Shown here piece after piece: positions 18,629 through 26,716 of a stretch of DNA of 64,000 bases. The position numbers and the translations under genes are program-made. The notes beneath the pieces are model-generated. The model was not told where the DNA came from, searched no databases, and worked only from the letters and a program-made list of their open reading frames with translations. Source of the DNA: Candidatus Moanabacter tarae (GTDB taxonomy: Bacteria > Verrucomicrobiota > Verrucomicrobiia > Opitutales > UBA2987); the NCBI GenBank assembly GCA_003226295.1, contig CP029803.1, positions 2,547,001 through 2,611,000 of the forward strand. Reading direction: 5' to 3'. Position 1 is the stretch's first letter. Each line of letters starts with the position of its first letter.

Positions 18629-19435
18629 ATGACAATTGTAGCTGAAAAACAGAGCAGCTTTAAAAATTTAGCGGCCCGTTTAGGCCGTTCTTGGTTAGAT
18701 GTTTCCACCGTCGACGAGCTAACGCCGATGGAAGTCCCTCGAGATCGAAGCGAAGCCTACTTCATTCAGGATCGTATGGCCGAAGTCATTGGTCAACCAG
18801 TTACGGGCTGGAAGGTCGGAGCGACTAGTGCGAAAGCCCGCGAAAAAGCTGGGATCGATGACTTGATCCCTGGCCGGACGTTCGCTTCGACTACCTATTT
18901 TGGTACCGACCACAAGCTTCCTGGTGATCGATTTCCCAGTGTTGCTGTTGAGGCTGAGTTTGCGTTTTGTCTCAGAGAAGACATTCCCTTACGTGACAGT
19001 CCGTGGGTGGCTTCAGAATTAAGCGAAAAGGTTGATTTTTTCCCTTCTATAGAGATTATTGGTCTCCGCCATCAGCTTCCCAATGAACTTTCGGAGCGCA
19101 AACTTTTCATGAGTATTGCCGATAACGGAGGCGGTGTGGGAGTTGTTTATGGAGATGCCTTTGAAGGATGGAAGGAGATTGATCTTAGGAACCATCATGT
19201 GCACCTACAGGTAGACGATAATCCCCCACAGGAGAATCTATTCGGCGAGATGCGATGTGAACCATTAGAGGCACTGGCTGACACGCTCAATCATCTGGCC
19301 GGTCGTGGTCTCGGATTAAAAACAGGACAGTTTGTTACGACAGGTACAACCACAGCGCCGCCTCCATTGCCAGTGGGATCCCGTTTGCTCGCAGATTTCG
19401 GAGATATTGGAAGCATTTCGGTGTATCTTGGATGA
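18629..19435 (+). CDS. 2-keto-4-pentenoate hydratase-like protein (FAH superfamily)
   Basis: A 268-residue member of the 2-oxopent-4-enoate hydratase/4-oxalocrotonate decarboxylase group. Motifs: TGWKVGATS, VAVEAEFAF with the metal-binding EAE-type acidic pair, a central SIEIIGLRHQ region with acidic ligand, and TGTTTAPPPLPVG near the C-terminus. Enzymes of this fold add water to 2-hydroxypentadienoate in meta-cleavage of aromatics. No ring-cleavage genes are nearby, so the substrate here is unknown. A good ribosome-binding site (AGGAGAG) precedes the ATG. It is convergent with the isomerase gene at 19696. Confidence 0.85.
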   Translation: MTIVAEKQSSFKNLAARLGRSWLDVSTVDELTPMEVPRDRSEAYFIQDRMAEVIGQPVTGWKVGATSAKAREKAGIDDLIPGRTFASTTYFGTDHKLPGDRFPSVAVEAEFAFCLREDIPLRDSPWVASELSEKVDFFPSIEIIGLRHQLPNELSERKLFMSIADNGGGVGVVYGDAFEGWKEIDLRNHHVHLQVDDNPPQENLFGEMRCEPLEALADTLNHLAGRGLGLKTGQFVTTGTTTAPPPLPVGSRLLADFGDIGSISVYLG

Positions 19436-19695
19436 TTCGGTCCTACATTTTTCAACTGCGGCAGCCAATAAAATCGTCAAAATTACTCTAAACAACGATT
19501 CGCGGCTGCTACTGAGGCGGAAAGCGAATTCTAAATCAGCCGGGGCAGAGTTCGTGTGGCCAAATAACTGTCGGGGTGAACAGTGTTCAGATTGCATCCT
19601 TAGGACCAAACCAACCTGGCCCGGTATTTTCATCTCCGTAAACGGATTGGCCGGAAAAAATTCCCTATTGGGTGATTAGGGGGAAACGAGAGGTA

Positions 19696-20472
19696 TTAAG
19701 GTATGAAGTCGGCCCAATGTTCCTTTTTTTGCTGCGGATCGTTGACAAAAAGAAAACGGTCTGAGTCCCTTTCGAATTGCTTGTAAATTGAGACTCCTTT
19801 CTCAATAGAAAAATGGTGATGGGTTGAGGGGGTTTTCTCGGTAAGGTCTTGATGTTTATAACGATCGTTGTGTTCCCACCGAATTCTCCCATCTGCACCG
19901 AATACTGGAAACCAGGAGAGACCTTGATGATTTTGAACACCTTTATAGTTAAATTCGTAATCGCGAACAGCCCAGGCTCCCATAACCAGAACCTTATCCG
20001 GGTCGCTGTTGATTGTAGAGTGAGCCCAGCCTGGGGGGATGATTACGACTTCTCCAGGTCCAGCATGAACAGCAAAACATCTTCCTGGATTATCATTTGC
20101 ATTTTCCTGCATATAAAAGATCGCCTTGCCTTGCCACACCTCGCAAACCTCCGGTGTCGAGCAGCCACTTTGACTCGAGATGGCGTGTACATGGCCCTGA
20201 GAGCGTATTGGTTCATTGCCCATGCGTCCTGTGGAAAAAATCACAGCACCGTAAAGGAGATTTTTCTCCGTGAGTAAGGAATAATGTTCTCTCTTACCAA
20301 TATCCATCGCGATTGCATATACGACCTCGGGTCCGCTACAGGTCGGATCTCTGAGACTCCATCGAATAGAGTTCAGCGTTCTTCGCTCGATAGGGGGAGA
20401 AAGGCAACCGGGTCCAAATTCAAAACCGATTGGATTTACCTTGGGATTAATATCGAAACCAGGGGTATTCAT
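19696..20472 (-). CDS. cupin-type (archaeal-type) glucose-6-phosphate isomerase
   Basis: A 258-residue cupin protein matching the archaeal metal-dependent phosphoglucose isomerase family rather than the large bacterial Pgi. The metal site is visible as GHVHA (two His), EVCEVWQG (Glu) and PPGWAHSTIN (third His, about residue 151). The strand FMNEPI-type segment reads GRMGNEPIRS, and the end of the cupin fold has GAWAVRDYEFNY. It would interconvert glucose 6-phosphate and fructose 6-phosphate. No other glycolytic gene is adjacent. Whether a conventional pgi also exists cannot be judged here. A related sugar-phosphate substrate is possible. Confidence 0.8.
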   Translation of the reverse strand: MNTPGFDINPKVNPIGFEFGPGCLSPPIERRTLNSIRWSLRDPTCSGPEVVYAIAMDIGKREHYSLLTEKNLLYGAVIFSTGRMGNEPIRSQGHVHAISSQSGCSTPEVCEVWQGKAIFYMQENANDNPGRCFAVHAGPGEVVIIPPGWAHSTINSDPDKVLVMGAWAVRDYEFNYKGVQNHQGLSWFPVFGADGRIRWEHNDRYKHQDLTEKTPSTHHHFSIEKGVSIYKQFERDSDRFLFVNDPQQKKEHWADFIP

Positions 20473-20703
20473 GAATCCAGAAAATTATGCAGCATCTAGG
20501 GCAATTCTAAGGATATGGGCAGGAATCCGCAAAAGCAACGTAGAGATATTTTGCATTGATGCCATAGGAATCGAATGGAGTAACTTCTGCCCTCAAGGAG
20601 GGTTAAGAATCCGCATTCGCAAGGATTATTTTGAAATGTATCGTTTCAAGTTCCGGATATCTGGCTAGGTTTAGATGCTGCAAACTCTGTCTTATGAGAA
20701 GAA

Positions 20704-21882
20704 TCAAACCATCACCCGAGCGACTGCCCAAACTGTACCGATCACACTTATCACGGCTGAACAAGGAATCAAAATCGCTTTCCGAAAATGGCGCCATTTC
20801 CGGAACCAACCAAGGATGCTGAAAGCACAAAGAAGCACTCCGATCTGACCAAATTCAACACCAATATTGAAAAAAACGAGAGCACTGATAAATTCCTGTT
20901 TAGGGAGACCGACATCTTTCAGTACTCCCGCGAAACCGAGACCGTGCACGAGTCCAAAAAGCGATATTATCACGAGGCGGCTTGGATTCGGTTTGGCCCT
21001 CGCGATATTTTCAAATCCAATATAGGCGATAGAAAACGCAATGAGTGGTTCAACGACTTTTGCAGGAGGGGTTAAGAAGCCAATAATCCCGAGAGCCAAT
21101 GTGATCGTATGAGCAAAAGTAAAACAGGTTACCTGCGCCAGCAAGGGCCTAAGCTGTACCGAAAACAAAAAGAGTCCTAGAACGAATAGAATATGATCAC
21201 TGCCATATGGCAAAATATGCACAAACCCGAGCTTGAGGTAAATCCAAGCCGAATTTAGCCACTTAACCATAGTGATATCTTTTTCTCTCTCAGTAGGTGT
21301 TGGTGACAGATCTCGGTTTATCGTTACCACTTTTTTCCTCACTGAAAATGGTTGGCTAACTTCGCCCGCTTCTATCCATCTAGTCATAGTGCGTTTCTGT
21401 TGCCTTTCCAGGAAGGTTAAAGCGATTGGGGTTCCAATTGGAAGGTTGGGCATAATCCGGAAACGGAGGTCTTTTCCAGCCGGATTTATTCGTCCCCTCC
21501 AGCGAATACTTGTCATAGGGGCTGCGTAGATTGCCTTGAAATCTTCGAGATTTAGAATAGGGAAATCGACTTGCTTTGTGTCTAGAACGACCTGCTGATT
21601 GTCGCAGGAGAGCTTAACACCCTTTGCTAATGCTCCCTCCAGATTAATCATCCGTTGTTCGTCAGGGGTTTGTGTCAGGTTATAGTAGGCTGTCGGTCCC
21701 CCTACTATTCGGGTCAGATCGACCTTCAACCCCACCTCTACGGTATTTATCTCGGGATCAATAGTGATAAAAACACGCGTCATATTTAGCAGGTGGGCAT
21801 CACTGATGAGTCCTGACGACACGACACAGAAGCTCAGAAAAGCCAACTGGATGAGCGTTCTTTTCAAATTCTTATCTCTCAA
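20704..21882 (-). CDS. HupE/UreJ-like membrane protein with N-terminal exported domain
   Basis: A 392-residue protein. It has a signal peptide (LIQLAFLSFCVVSSGLISDA), then an extracytoplasmic beta-rich domain up to about residue 215. About six transmembrane segments follow, carrying the HupE/UreJ_2 signatures GFVHILPYGSDHILFVLGLF, CFTFAHTITLALG and FGLVHGLGFAGVL. Small HupE/UreJ proteins act in nickel or cobalt uptake; the long version with an exported domain is common but poorly characterised, so a metal role is only suggested by family. The start is a TTG at 21880-21882; the next in-frame ATG would remove the signal peptide. The ribosome-binding site lies in an 18-bp hairpin stem. Confidence 0.8.
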   Translation of the reverse strand: MRDKNLKRTLIQLAFLSFCVVSSGLISDAHLLNMTRVFITIDPEINTVEVGLKVDLTRIVGGPTAYYNLTQTPDEQRMINLEGALAKGVKLSCDNQQVVLDTKQVDFPILNLEDFKAIYAAPMTSIRWRGRINPAGKDLRFRIMPNLPIGTPIALTFLERQQKRTMTRWIEAGEVSQPFSVRKKVVTINRDLSPTPTEREKDITMVKWLNSAWIYLKLGFVHILPYGSDHILFVLGLFLFSVQLRPLLAQVTCFTFAHTITLALGIIGFLTPPAKVVEPLIAFSIAYIGFENIARAKPNPSRLVIISLFGLVHGLGFAGVLKDVGLPKQEFISALVFFNIGVEFGQIGVLLCAFSILGWFRKWRHFRKAILIPCSAVISVIGTVWAVARVMV

Positions 21883-21936
21883 ATTTAATCTTCCGGATCC
21901 TTGACTGATTCCTCAAAAATCCGGAAGATCAAATTT
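21881..21936 (-). promoter_or_regulatory. 18-bp inverted repeat covering the ribosome-binding site of the hupE-like gene
   Basis: Arms 21881-21898 and 21919-21936 are complementary at 17 of 18 positions, separated by 20 bases. In the minus-strand RNA the odd pair is a G-U wobble, so all 18 positions can pair. The downstream arm holds GGAAGA, the likely ribosome-binding site, and the first two bases of the TTG start. The stem would therefore block initiation, or the same DNA may be an operator. Confidence 0.6.
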
Positions 21937-22069
21937 CTTGCGGATTTTAAGCTGACAAGCCCCTTCTGCTGCTAATTGTCTTCTCTCAGAGGTGAAGATT
22001 CCAGTCCTGTTCTCAATCTCGGAATGATCGGATACGGATGCTTGTTTCAATTCAAAAAGGATTCGATAG

Positions 22070-22345
22070 ATGCTGATGCTTCATTGGCATGATATCGTAG
22101 GCTTTTGTGGCATTGCGATGATTCTTGCCGCCTATTTGTTACTTCAGATAGATTTTCTACGAAGCGATAGCCTCGTTTATTCTTTGCTAAATGGCTTGGG
22201 TGCAAGCTGTGTGATTTTTTCCCTGTTTTTCGACTTTAATCTGTCAGCGTTCCTTATGGAAGCATTCTGGGTTATAATCAGCCTTATTGGGATAGTTCGA
22301 TACGTCACGCGTAAGAGACAATCGGGTCTGGAACTTAGAAAATAG
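22070..22345 (+). CDS. small membrane protein, CBU_0592-like family
   Basis: A 91-residue protein with three predicted transmembrane helices (about residues 8-25, 35-55 and 58-78). The pattern WHDIVGFCGIAMILAAYLLL, SLLNGLGASC and SAFLMEAFWVIISLIGI matches small CBU_0592-type proteins of unknown function. It stands alone between the hupE-like gene (divergent) and the convergent DUF454 gene. The function is unknown. Confidence 0.75.
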   Translation: MLMLHWHDIVGFCGIAMILAAYLLLQIDFLRSDSLVYSLLNGLGASCVIFSLFFDFNLSAFLMEAFWVIISLIGIVRYVTRKRQSGLELRK

Positions 22346-22349
22346 GACC

Positions 22350-22733
22350 TCAATTTGAGGCTTTGGAGGATTCTTCTTTAGGTTGCCTGCATACCTTTAT
22401 ACTTGTGACGAAGTAGAGCCCATAGAGCAGCAATGCAGCGGTTAAAGCTCTCAAAAAGAGGCTTTCTAAAATGAGACTAACGGTAGTACCACCGCAGACG
22501 ATGATTGAAGCTATCGCGATGATTTTCGTTTTATACGAAATACATCGGTGTTCCTGCCAATTCCTTAAAAGTGGCCCGTAAGTCGGGTTGCCCAATAACC
22601 ACTTGTGCCATTTTGCTGATGATTTTGCAAAACAGCCTGCAGCAAGTAAGAGGAAAGGAGTGGTTGGGAGAACGGGGAGAAAGAGCCCTAGGGTGGCTAA
22701 TCCGACAAAGAGAAATCCGATCGCCTTATACAT
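22350..22733 (-). CDS. DUF454 (YbaN-like) inner-membrane protein
   Basis: A 127-residue protein with the YbaN/DUF454 hallmark LGLFLPVLPTTPFLLLAAGCFAKSS at the N-terminus, then HKWLLGNPTYGPLLRNW and two further hydrophobic helices near the C-terminus. The family is widespread in bacteria and has no settled function. Its 3' end nearly touches the convergent small membrane gene at 22345. Confidence 0.85.
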   Translation of the reverse strand: MYKAIGFLFVGLATLGLFLPVLPTTPFLLLAAGCFAKSSAKWHKWLLGNPTYGPLLRNWQEHRCISYKTKIIAIASIIVCGGTTVSLILESLFLRALTAALLLYGLYFVTSIKVCRQPKEESSKASN

Positions 22734-22963
22734 TTCTTAATTAGTTGGGATCAATGGGTTCCTCTGCCTTCAGTTTTCTATAATGAGTCTAAGATGCAGA
22801 GGAATTCCATTTTCGCCGGAGGGTTAAGAAGGATGGCATGACACGCAAAATTTATTATTCCTCAGTATCTAAAAAATTTTAGCAGATGGGTTCTTCTTTT
22901 ATTTGCTGGTTCCATGACATTCCTCATCTTTTTTCTCCCATCTGTTTCTTTGAAAGAATTAGG

Positions 22964-23776
22964 CTAACTTCCAGAAAAATTCGGGTTTCGCTTTTCCATA
23001 AACGCCTTTCGACCTTCTTTATAGTCTTCGCTAGCGTAACACTTGTCGTTCAAGTGTTGGCAGAGATTAAGATCACGATCATTTGGATCTTTGCCTATTT
23101 CGGCAACGATTTGTTTAAAAGCCTTTACAGACAGAGGTGCATTTTCGGCGATAGCTTGAGCACACTCGTCCACGGATTGGGCAAGGTCAGTCTTATTTCG
23201 TATGCTATTAATGAGACCCATATCATAGGCTTCTTGGGCGCTAAATTGTCTTGCGGAGAATAGAATCTCTTTGGCTCGGATAGGTCCGACACAATTAACT
23301 AGAGGCCGCAATGATTCATAACTATAGCCAAGGCCCAGCTTGGCGGCGGGAATCCCGAACCGAGCATCTTCAGAGGCCAGCCGTAAGTCACAACAGAGGG
23401 CAACTGCCAATCCACCACCCATGCAGTAACCACCAATTCTTGCAATGGTAGGCTTGGGAATATCAGTAAGTTTTCTATAGGCAAGTGTCATCACCGAGTT
23501 GTAAGCCTCAATCTCACTCGCTAGACTGCGCTTTGCTTCGAATTGGGATATGTCAGCCCCAGAGGAGAATGCTCTTCCTCCTTCACCTGATACTACAATA
23601 ACCTTTACTCTGGAATCGGACTCGAAGTTGTCCATCGCTTGGCTAATACCCCGCCACATTTCTAAAGAAATCGCATTATGCTTCTCGGGCTGGTTAAAAC
23701 CCAAGTAACCAGTATCTTGGTTCTTTTCGACTAAAAGCTTATCAGTTTTTTCCATACTTGTTGGTTTCTTGCTCAT
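22964..23776 (-). CDS. enoyl-CoA hydratase/isomerase family protein
   Basis: A 270-residue crotonase-fold protein. The oxyanion-hole segments AFSSGADISQF and GYCMGGGLAVALCCDLRLA are intact. Of the two catalytic glutamates of true hydratases, the first is replaced: FGIPAAKLGLG stands where PE is expected. The second remains in GPIRAKEIL. The reaction may therefore not be simple hydration; isomerase, decarboxylase or other crotonase activities are possible. The ATG overlaps the stop of the CoA-transferase gene (ATGA), so the two are co-translated and probably act in one acyl-CoA pathway. Confidence 0.88.
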   Translation of the reverse strand: MSKKPTSMEKTDKLLVEKNQDTGYLGFNQPEKHNAISLEMWRGISQAMDNFESDSRVKVIVVSGEGGRAFSSGADISQFEAKRSLASEIEAYNSVMTLAYRKLTDIPKPTIARIGGYCMGGGLAVALCCDLRLASEDARFGIPAAKLGLGYSYESLRPLVNCVGPIRAKEILFSARQFSAQEAYDMGLINSIRNKTDLAQSVDECAQAIAENAPLSVKAFKQIVAEIGKDPNDRDLNLCQHLNDKCYASEDYKEGRKAFMEKRNPNFSGS

Positions 23777-24960
23777 AAAGAATGATCCTCTTTCAGCACA
23801 CTAATTTCTTCGTTTGAGAATCCAAACTCTCGTAAAACATCGGTTGTGTGTTCACCTCTTTCTGGAGCAGGGCGATAGGCTATATTCGCATCTTTTGCTA
23901 AATTTGTTGCGTTACGCACTACTTTGATTTTCCCGAGTAGGTCGTGTTTGACAGGTCGTGACATTTCCAAATGACGCACTTGGGGATCTGCCCACATTTC
24001 GTTGATTTTGTAAATTGGGCCACATGGAACCCCCGCTTCATTCAGCTCCTCAATCCATTCATTGCTACTTTTTTGTAGGAAATACTCGCTGAGTTTTGCG
24101 TTCAATTGTTCTCGATTTTGCGATCTGGCTTCAGAATCGGAGAAATTTGGATGGTCTGGCAGCTCGTTGGCTGACAGTACTGCGCATATTCGCTGCCAGA
24201 TTTGTTCGCTGCCGCTCGCAATGTTGATGTACCCGTCACTAGTCTGGAAAGTTCCCGTAGGGATGATCGTAGGATGATTATTGCCGGCTTGCTCGGGGAC
24301 TTCATTTCCCATTAGCCAACGAGCGGCTTGGAAATCAAGCATTGCGATCTGAGCCTCAAGTAATGATGTATGCACCAATTGCCCTTTCCCGTTTACATTC
24401 CGTTGGAGCAATGCAATCAAAATACCGATTGCTGTATACAAGCCGGCGGCTAGATCTGCAATTGGCACTCCGACTCGTACCGGTCCCTCGCCGGGTAGTC
24501 CGGTAATCGACATCAAGCCTCCCATTCCTTGGGCAATCTGATCTAAACCAGGACGAAATCGGTAGGGCCCGTCTTGGCCAAATCCAGAAACACTGGCGTA
24601 TACAACACGAGGGTTTTCTTTTCGGCACGTGGCGTAATCGATTCCGAGTCGCTCTTTAACTTCGGGTCGAAAGTTTTCGACTATCACATCTGCCTTTTTT
24701 ACTAGGCGCATGAAGGCAGCCCGACCTTGTTCTGTCTTGAGATTCAGCACTAACCCGCGTTTGTTTCGATGCAAATTTTGAAAATCCGGACCGTGGCGTG
24801 GTCCACCCATGCCAACTGAGCTGTCAATCTTCTCGGGAGGCTCGATCTTAATCACGTTTGCTCCCCAGTCCGCCAGCTGCCGCACCGCCGTTGGTCCCGC
24901 TCGCACTCGAGATAGATCGAGGACCGTATATCGGGAAAGGGGGCCTTTTTGATCTTTCAT
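23773..24960 (-). CDS. CaiB/BaiF-family (class III) CoA-transferase
   Basis: A 395-residue protein with family segments YTVLDLSRVRAGP, NVIKIEPPE, FQNLHRNKRGLVLNL, ADVIVENFRPEV, YASVSGFGQDGPY and GVPIADLAAGLYTA, the last holding the Asp that forms the acyl intermediate. Class III enzymes move CoA between carboxylic acids such as oxalate/formate, carnitine/crotonobetaine or succinate/malate-type acids; the acid here is unknown. It is the first gene of a two-gene unit with the crotonase-like gene. It is divergent from the phosphonate-type transporter genes across 139 bp. Confidence 0.9.
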   Translation of the reverse strand: MKDQKGPLSRYTVLDLSRVRAGPTAVRQLADWGANVIKIEPPEKIDSSVGMGGPRHGPDFQNLHRNKRGLVLNLKTEQGRAAFMRLVKKADVIVENFRPEVKERLGIDYATCRKENPRVVYASVSGFGQDGPYRFRPGLDQIAQGMGGLMSITGLPGEGPVRVGVPIADLAAGLYTAIGILIALLQRNVNGKGQLVHTSLLEAQIAMLDFQAARWLMGNEVPEQAGNNHPTIIPTGTFQTSDGYINIASGSEQIWQRICAVLSANELPDHPNFSDSEARSQNREQLNAKLSEYFLQKSSNEWIEELNEAGVPCGPIYKINEMWADPQVRHLEMSRPVKHDLLGKIKVVRNATNLAKDANIAYRPAPERGEHTTDVLREFGFSNEEISVLKEDHSL

Positions 24961-25099
24961 AACCTGTTAACTGTTATGGAGGTTTTCATTTTTATTATCA
25001 TAGAGGTCTTTCATTATCAAAATGTCCCTCTTGGTTTTGGCCGCAACTCGCAAATTTCACGGCTTGCCTTTTTGAAGGTAAAGTACTGAATTTATCCGA

Positions 25100-25981
25100 A
25101 TGAGACACTTAATTATCGTTATGGCGCTATCATTGGCGTGCTTCGGGCCCGCCTGCACAGAGGAGAGTGTGACCAGAGAGTCTATAACTATTGCGCTGAA
25201 ACCCGATAAGAACCCGGACCGATTGATCAAAGAAAAAGCTGCTCTCGAAGTTTACTTGTCGGATGAACTATTACATCCTGTCAAAGTTATTGTTCCCTTA
25301 AGTTCAGCAGTCATTACGACCGGTTTCGCCAATGGAAGCATCGACTTAGGATTCCTGAGTTCCACCGAAGCGGCAAAGGCGATTAATGCGGAAGTAGCTG
25401 ATGTCCTTCTGGCCGGCGAGATCGACGGGAGTACCCACTACCTGAGCTATTGGGTCTCTCTAAAAGAGAATTCGTATTCTAGCATAGAAGAGTTGAGGGG
25501 CAAGCCCATTGCATTTTCAAGTCGTACTAGTACTTCTGGTTTTCTTATTCCCACATGGGATCTATTCAAGAGGAAACTCATAACAGAAGATGAAGGGCCC
25601 GAGGGATTTTTTGGAGAAGGCAATGTGTTCTACGGAGTTGGTTACGTGTCTGCTATCGAGAAGGTTCTTAGCGGTGAAGTCGAAGCCGCCGCAGTAAGTT
25701 ATTACGTAATCGATGAGGACCGTTATCTTACACCGGTTCAGCGCTCGCGACTGAGAATGGTAAGTAGCCAAGGGCCTGTCCCTACCCATACTATATCATG
25801 CAGGCGGACTCTAGATCTATCACTTCGCAATCGGGTAAAGAAAGTTTTGCTCCAAATGAACCAAAATAATTCGAAGCTGCGCGATCTGGTATTCAATTCT
25901 AAACTGGTGGAGGTTGATCCAAAAAAGCATCTCAGAATAAGCCATGAAACGTTGTCGATTGTTTCCCGCATGAAACTCTAG
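25100..25981 (+). CDS. phnD: phosphonate/phosphite-type ABC transporter substrate-binding protein (PhnD-like)
   Basis: A 293-residue periplasmic binding protein with an N-terminal signal (ALSLACFGPAC; Cys 14 or 19 could be lipidated, although neither lipobox is canonical). PhnD-type features are ALKPDKNPDRL, the second-domain loop PIAFSSRTSTSGFLIP and VEAAAVSYYVID. It would capture an oxyanion such as a phosphonate, phosphite or similar ligand for the ATPase and permease encoded next. No C-P lyase or phosphite dehydrogenase gene is present in the window, so the ligand is unknown. Its TAG stop directly abuts the ATG of the ATPase gene. Confidence 0.85.
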   Translation: MRHLIIVMALSLACFGPACTEESVTRESITIALKPDKNPDRLIKEKAALEVYLSDELLHPVKVIVPLSSAVITTGFANGSIDLGFLSSTEAAKAINAEVADVLLAGEIDGSTHYLSYWVSLKENSYSSIEELRGKPIAFSSRTSTSGFLIPTWDLFKRKLITEDEGPEGFFGEGNVFYGVGYVSAIEKVLSGEVEAAAVSYYVIDEDRYLTPVQRSRLRMVSSQGPVPTHTISCRRTLDLSLRNRVKKVLLQMNQNNSKLRDLVFNSKLVEVDPKKHLRISHETLSIVSRMKL

Positions 25982-26716
25982 ATGCAGAAGAACAGAAAAT
26001 CAGTTGAAGAGAAATCTTCGCTGACATTGCATGTCGAATCCTTGGGGATACGCCGAAATGGAAAATGGCTAATTCGAAACCTCAATTTGGAAGTCGATTT
26101 TGCATCTTCTATAGCCATCGTGGGGCCGTCGGGTGTTGGCAAGACTAGTTTTCTCAAATGCCTAGCTGGTGATTTGGAGCCGACTGAAGGGTTTCTCTAT
26201 TATCGAGTTGCTGATGGTACTAGAAAAAAGCCGGAGGAGATCCGGACCCATCTCGGCTTTATCTTCCAAAATCTTAATCTTATTGAAAATGAGTCTGTTT
26301 TGTACAATGTGCTCGTCGGTCGGTTGGGCCGTTATTCCTCCCTTCGAACATTTTTCGGGTTCCCATGTCCCGATAAGCACGATGCATTTGCTATTTTAAA
26401 CGATCTGGGAATCGGGGAGTGCGTGCATAAATGGGTGGCAGAGATCTCAGGAGGAGAGAAGCAAAGAGTAAACGTTGCTAGAGCTTTGTTCCAGGATTCC
26501 TCAATTATATTTGCGGATGAACCTTTGTCGCACTTGGACTCGCAATCTGTTGAGAATGTTCTAACCCGATTCCGAAAGGAAGTTAAGGAGAGAAATAAAA
26601 CTGTTTTCTGCGTCTTGCATGACTCTGATTTCGTCGAATGTTTTGCCGATTTCATTTTGACTTTCAACCAGAAGAACCCTTCAAATTGGACTTTTAAGGA
26701 GGTCTTGTCCAAGTGA
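25982..26716 (+). CDS. phnC: phosphonate-type ABC transporter ATP-binding protein (PhnC-like)
   Basis: A 244-residue ABC ATPase. Walker A is GPSGVGKTSFLKC (about residue 48), the Q-loop LGFIFQNLNLI, the signature ISGGEKQRVNVARAL and Walker B SIIFADEPLSHLD, followed by the H-loop VLHDSDF. The segment ENESVLYNVLVGRLG is characteristic of the PhnC branch. It powers the importer formed with the adjoining binding protein and permease. The start abuts the preceding stop, and the end overlaps the permease start by four bases (GTGA). Confidence 0.9.
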   Translation: MQKNRKSVEEKSSLTLHVESLGIRRNGKWLIRNLNLEVDFASSIAIVGPSGVGKTSFLKCLAGDLEPTEGFLYYRVADGTRKKPEEIRTHLGFIFQNLNLIENESVLYNVLVGRLGRYSSLRTFFGFPCPDKHDAFAILNDLGIGECVHKWVAEISGGEKQRVNVARALFQDSSIIFADEPLSHLDSQSVENVLTRFRKEVKERNKTVFCVLHDSDFVECFADFILTFNQKNPSNWTFKEVLSK

